Of a stretch of 64,000 bases of DNA, positions 60,867 to 64,000 are shown piece after piece; the stretch's first letter is position 1, and every line of letters begins with the position of its first letter. The notes under the pieces were generated by a model. That model did not search any database and had not been told where the DNA came from. It worked only from the letters and a program-made list of their open reading frames with translations. The DNA lies in contig NZ_CP107780.1 of the NCBI RefSeq assembly GCF_036345175.1, positions 7,936,001 through 8,000,000 on the forward strand. The letters run 5' to 3'. The translations under genes were made by a program, and so were the position numbers. Source of the DNA: Streptomyces sp. NBC_00576 (lineage in GTDB: Bacteria; Actinomycetota; Actinomycetes; Streptomycetales; Streptomycetaceae).

Positions 60867-62060
60867 GTGAAGTCAAGCAACATGGGCCGTACGCGCAGCC
60901 GCGCCGCCATAGTCGTCGCGGCCGCTGCCTCGGTCGCCGCGGGAGCGGCGCTGCTGCCGGTCACCAGCGCGAGCGCGGCAACCGCGCGCTCCGCCGCCCC
61001 GACGGTGAGCCAGCAGACCAGGGCCACCTTCCAGCGCCTGGCCGACGCGGTCCTCACCGACCGCACGGACGCGCTGGTCGACGGCACGCAGGGCGACCGG
61101 AAGAAGCCGCTGACCGCCGGCTTCTCCGGCGACGTCAGGCTGTCCGCCGCGCTGGCCCGCAGTGAGAACGCCGCCCTGTCCTCGCTGGACCTGCGCAAGG
61201 ACCGCCTCGCGGCGCTGGGCGAGAAGTACAGCAAGGCCAACACCACCGTCACCCTGAACAGCACCCGCGTCCGGGGCGCCAAGGCCGAGGTCGCGGTCAC
61301 CGAGACCACGACCCTGACCTACCAGAAGGTCCGCGGCGACGAGCCGGGGACCACCGGCTTCCAGGCCCACCACGCGCTGACGTTCACCGCCGACGCGCGT
61401 GGTCACTGGCAGCTGACGGGCATTCGGAACACCGACGCGGCCGCCGACGTCGCGGTCAACCAGCCGGCCAAGCCGTCCGTCACGACCAGGGTCGGCACGG
61501 TCGCCGACGACACCATGCCCAACGCCCCCCGGGCGGCCACCACCCGCACGGCACCGGCCAAGGCCAAGACCCTCACCGGCGGCACCTTCGACTACAAGGC
61601 CATGGCCACGTACGCGGAGAAGTACTGGAGCACCTACAATCCGGCCTACCCGAACTTCAACGGGCACGCGGCCGGCGGCGACTGCACCAACTTCGTCAGC
61701 CAGTCCCTGAAGGCCGGCGGCTGGAAGCACGTCCCCGGCTATGTGTACGACTACACCCGGTGGTTCGGCAACGCCGAGATCCAGTCGGACTCCTTCGTCG
61801 GCGTCAACGAGTGGTCCTGGTTCGCCCAGAACTCGAAGCGCACCACCAGCCTCGCGTACGTCTACCAGATGGACGTCGGCGACGTGCTGCAGATGGACTT
61901 CGAGAAGGACGGGTCCAAGGACCACACGATGATCGTCACGTACCGCAGCGCCCAGGGCGTGCCGTACCTGACCTACCACTCCGCCAACACCTACCGCAGG
62001 TCGCTGGCGAGCATCATCGCGTCGGAACCGAACTCCTACTACTACGCCTACCGCACCTGA
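60867..62060 (+). CDS. Secreted protein with putative amidase domain
   Basis: 397 residues from GTG 60867 with GAGGGGA upstream. Signal peptide (VVAAAASVAAGAALLPVTSASA), a helical N-terminal domain, and a C-terminal amidase_6-like domain with the candidate catalytic Cys in AGGDCTNFVSQSLKAGGW and His in KDHTMIVTYRS. Could act on peptidoglycan cross-bridges. Third secreted or membrane gene of the wall-related cluster. Confidence 0.85.
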   Translation: MKSSNMGRTRSRAAIVVAAAASVAAGAALLPVTSASAATARSAAPTVSQQTRATFQRLADAVLTDRTDALVDGTQGDRKKPLTAGFSGDVRLSAALARSENAALSSLDLRKDRLAALGEKYSKANTTVTLNSTRVRGAKAEVAVTETTTLTYQKVRGDEPGTTGFQAHHALTFTADARGHWQLTGIRNTDAAADVAVNQPAKPSVTTRVGTVADDTMPNAPRAATTRTAPAKAKTLTGGTFDYKAMATYAEKYWSTYNPAYPNFNGHAAGGDCTNFVSQSLKAGGWKHVPGYVYDYTRWFGNAEIQSDSFVGVNEWSWFAQNSKRTTSLAYVYQMDVGDVLQMDFEKDGSKDHTMIVTYRSAQGVPYLTYHSANTYRRSLASIIASEPNSYYYAYRT

Positions 62061-62080
62061 TCGCCCCGGTCCCGCCCGCT

Positions 62081-62100
62081 CCGGCCCTTCCCCGGGCCGG
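62081..62100. terminator. Terminator between convergent genes
   Basis: CCGGCCC/GGGCCGG stem with a short C-rich loop, 20 bases after the amidase-domain gene. Confidence 0.6.
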
Positions 62101-62153
62101 GGCGGCGGATCCTGCAGTCCCCCGTAGCCCCGTAGCCCCGGAGCGGGGCGCGC

Positions 62154-63602
62154 TCACTGGTGGGCGGTCGTCCCGCGCTCCTCGCGGATACGGGCGACCA
62201 CGTCGGCCACCGTGTGCCGCACGGCCTCCGCCTCCGTCAGGAAGTGCCAGTAGTCGGGGTGGCGGCCCTCCAGCCCGGCGATCGCGCGCTCCAGCCGGGC
62301 CACCGACTCGTCCAGCGGGCGGGCGTCCCGCGGGTCCGGGGTGTTGCGCCCCGACATGGCCAGCCGCTGCGCGTCCCGGATCGCGAAGCGCGTGCGGTCG
62401 ATCTCGCTCTTCGGGTCCTTCTGTACGGCGTTCAGCCGCCGCAGCCGGTCCCCGGCCGCCGACACCGCCTCGTCGGTGGTGTTCAGCAGCGCCCGCACCG
62501 TCGACAGCAGCGCCGTCGCGTCCGGCCAGCGCTGGGCGTCCCGCGCCGTCTGCGCCTCCTTGAGCCTGGCCTCGGCCTGCCGCACGTGGTCCGTGGCCTG
62601 TTCCGGTACGTGCTGGAGGTCCTGCCAGCAGTCCGCCGAGAACCGTCTGCGCAGCTCGCTCAGCACCGGCTCCACCTGCCCCGACCGGGTGGTCAGCGCC
62701 TCGGCGCGGGTACGCAGCGACACCAGCCGGTGATCGATCTCGGCGGCCCGCTCCGGCAACCGCTCCGCCTCCGCCCGCACCCCCTCCGCCTCGCGCGCGA
62801 CCCGGTCGGCCCGCTCCAGCGTCTCCGGCACGCCGTGCTGCCCCGCCCCCTGGTTGAGCCGGGTCAGCTCGGGCCCGAGGGCGGCGAGCCGGGCGGCGAG
62901 GTCGTCCGCCCTGAGCCCCGATCCCCGTACCGCGTCCAGGGCGTTCGAGGCTGCCAGCAGCGACTGGCGGGCGCGCTCCACGGAGGGCGCGAGCCGGGCC
63001 AACTGCGTCTCCGCCTTGCCGAGCAGCGGCCCGAGCCCGTCCGCGAAGCGGTCCAGGTCCTGCTTGACCCGCCCCAGCTCCTCCTTGGCCTTCGTCAGCT
63101 CGGAGCGCGCGTGGGTGGCGGCCGAGGCCTCCAGATCGTCGCGGTCGAGGTCGTGGGCGTCGATGGCGGTGATGTACTGGCCGCTGGCCTCGTCGATCCG
63201 GCGCCCGAGCCCGTCGAAGTCGGCGACCGCGCGCCGGGCCGCAGGGGTGTCGTCGACGGCCTTGATGGTCTCTATGGAGATCCGCAGATCCCGCTGAGCG
63301 GTGTCCAGTTCGTAGAAGGCAGCAGCTGCGGCGTCCTTCGCGGCCTGCGCCTCGGCACGCTGGCTCTCGGCCCGCCCACCGAACCACCGCCGCGTACCGC
63401 CACCGGCGAAGGCGGCGGGCAGGGCGAGGAGCAGCGGCAACGGGAGCAGTACGAGCGTCAGCGCGTCCCGGGCGGCGGCGCGCACACCGGTACGACGGGC
63501 CTGGGCCGGGCGGTGTGGTGAGGGGGGCGGCGGTGACGGGTGGGACGTCTGGTGCGCGCGCGGCGCAATCGGCGTGTACGGCTCAGAAGTAGTCGCCGTC
63601 AC
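62154..63602 (-). CDS. Membrane-anchored coiled-coil protein
   Basis: 482 residues from GTG 63602 with GGGAGAGGG upstream. Pro/Ser-rich cytoplasmic-looking start, one membrane segment (ALTLVLLPLPLLLALPAAFA), then almost 400 residues of Ala/Glu/Arg/Leu-rich helix predicted as coiled coil (EELGRVKQDLDRF; REAEGVRAEAERL). No enzymatic motif. Probably a structural or scaffold protein; family not recognised. Confidence 0.75.
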   Translation of the reverse strand: MTATTSEPYTPIAPRAHQTSHPSPPPPSPHRPAQARRTGVRAAARDALTLVLLPLPLLLALPAAFAGGGTRRWFGGRAESQRAEAQAAKDAAAAAFYELDTAQRDLRISIETIKAVDDTPAARRAVADFDGLGRRIDEASGQYITAIDAHDLDRDDLEASAATHARSELTKAKEELGRVKQDLDRFADGLGPLLGKAETQLARLAPSVERARQSLLAASNALDAVRGSGLRADDLAARLAALGPELTRLNQGAGQHGVPETLERADRVAREAEGVRAEAERLPERAAEIDHRLVSLRTRAEALTTRSGQVEPVLSELRRRFSADCWQDLQHVPEQATDHVRQAEARLKEAQTARDAQRWPDATALLSTVRALLNTTDEAVSAAGDRLRRLNAVQKDPKSEIDRTRFAIRDAQRLAMSGRNTPDPRDARPLDESVARLERAIAGLEGRHPDYWHFLTEAEAVRHTVADVVARIREERGTTAHQ

Positions 63603-63692
63603 ATCCCTCTCCCGTGCTGTGATCTGCCCTGCCCGGTTCATTCTCCCACCGGTTGAGGACGAACACACGGCCCGGTCGGTTCGCGCTGCGCG

Positions 63693-63728
63693 TACCCGGT
63701 CACATACCCGGTCACATACCCGGTCACG
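63693..63728 (+). repeat. Three 12-base direct repeats
   Basis: TACCCGGTCACA occurs at 63693 and 63705, and TACCCGGTCACG at 63717, in the gap upstream of the coiled-coil gene. Possible regulator sites. Confidence 0.6.
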
Positions 63729-63770
63729 AATCGAGCCGCGTACCGAGCGCGCACCGGGCCACCGCGAGGC

Positions 63771-64000
63771 TCACGCCCCGGCGACCCGCACCCGTATGCT
63801 CCCGTCCTTCGTCTTCGCCGACACCACATGCGCACTGCTCTCGGCGCGCGGCACGGACACCTTCACGGAGCCGTCGTCGGAGTCCGCCGTCACGCGGTAC
63901 GTCTCACGGGGCAGCTCGATCGTGAGCGAGCCGTCGTCACTGCTCGACTCGACGAGGTCCGGCACGGAGGCGAGTTCGAGCCGTACCGAGCCGTCCTCGG
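63771..64000 (-). CDS. DUF4097-type beta-repeat protein (5' end outside window)
   Basis: C-terminal 75 residues visible. Repeating short strands (EDGSVRLEL, SDDGSLTIELP, SDDGSVKVSVP, TKDGSIRVRV) of the DUF4097 right-handed beta-helix family. The start lies beyond base 64000. Function unknown. Confidence 0.75.
   Translation of the reverse strand, partial: EDGSVRLELASVPDLVESSSDDGSLTIELPRETYRVTADSDDGSVKVSVPRAESSAHVVSAKTKDGSIRVRVAGA

Noticed and set aside
1..64000. tRNA genes, rRNA genes, CRISPR arrays
   Set aside because: Intergenic gaps were read for tRNA-like arms and regularly spaced repeats; none were found. The short tandem repeats noted have no unique spacers.

Overview
The window is high-GC actinobacterial chromosome, almost certainly Streptomyces. 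The evidence is strong GC3 bias, many GTG (and one TTG) starts, an ATG/GTG-TGA overlap style of operon, Streptomyces-type intergenic repeats, and a gene order (SCO2400-family protein, DUF3145, fabF-acpP-fabH-fabD, fasR, aceE, DUF3052, AhpE-type peroxiredoxin, TerD) that I recall as matching the SCO23xx-24xx region of S. coelicolor. The synteny statement is from memory and was not checked by alignment.

Layout. (1) 1-8172: a sugar locus with a zinc alcohol dehydrogenase (cut by the window edge), an enolase-superfamily dehydratase, a LacI regulator with a lac-type operator, and a binding protein, ATPase and two permeases whose signature residues match the galactofuranose importer YtfQ-YtfR-YtfT-YjfF. 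(2) 8388-9224: SCO2400-family zinc-ribbon membrane protein. (3) about 9.4-15.1 kb: an accessory island with a lipoprotein, a secreted S1 protease, a truncated HAD gene back to back with an IS5-type transposase relic, then an XRE regulator followed by a chain of tiny overlapping genes, two ending in CxCxCH-like motifs; the last is hidden by a frameshift. (4) 15-27 kb: MarR/oxidoreductase pair, secreted M14 peptidase, EI24 protein, C15-type peptidase, GH3 beta-glucosidase, aldose epimerase, SGNH lipoprotein, DUF3145. (5) 27.4-32.5 kb: the fatty-acid synthesis cluster fabD-fabH-acpP-fabF with its activator fasR. (6) 32.6-42.6 kb: housekeeping and regulatory genes (pirin, serine hydrolase, GNAT, MerR/aldo-keto reductase, DUF4429, alpha/beta hydrolase, TetR/MFS pump, DUF4190, K+ channel). 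(7) 42.6-47 kb: aceE, DUF3052, peroxiredoxin. (8) 47-56 kb: a large Ter stress locus with two canonical TerD, a DUF475/TerC membrane protein, a TerA-like protein, a third TerD lacking the calcium-loop residues, and a biosynthetic operon of CitE-like lyase, a giant PRTase-TRSP-StiP-Pelota fusion and a HAD phosphatase. (9) 56-64 kb: DedA, FmdB-type zinc ribbon, a penicillin-binding protein with a broken SxxK motif, a NodB-like deacetylase, a secreted amidase-domain protein, a coiled-coil membrane protein and the end of a DUF4097 protein.

The region closest to an incompletely described system is the Ter locus (47.0-56.0 kb), with a sigmaR-like promoter in front of it. It looks like a stress-responsive metal/calcium-binding machinery linked to synthesis of a nucleoside-like metabolite whose product is, as far as I know, not established. 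The least described genes are the small translationally coupled genes downstream of the XRE regulator.
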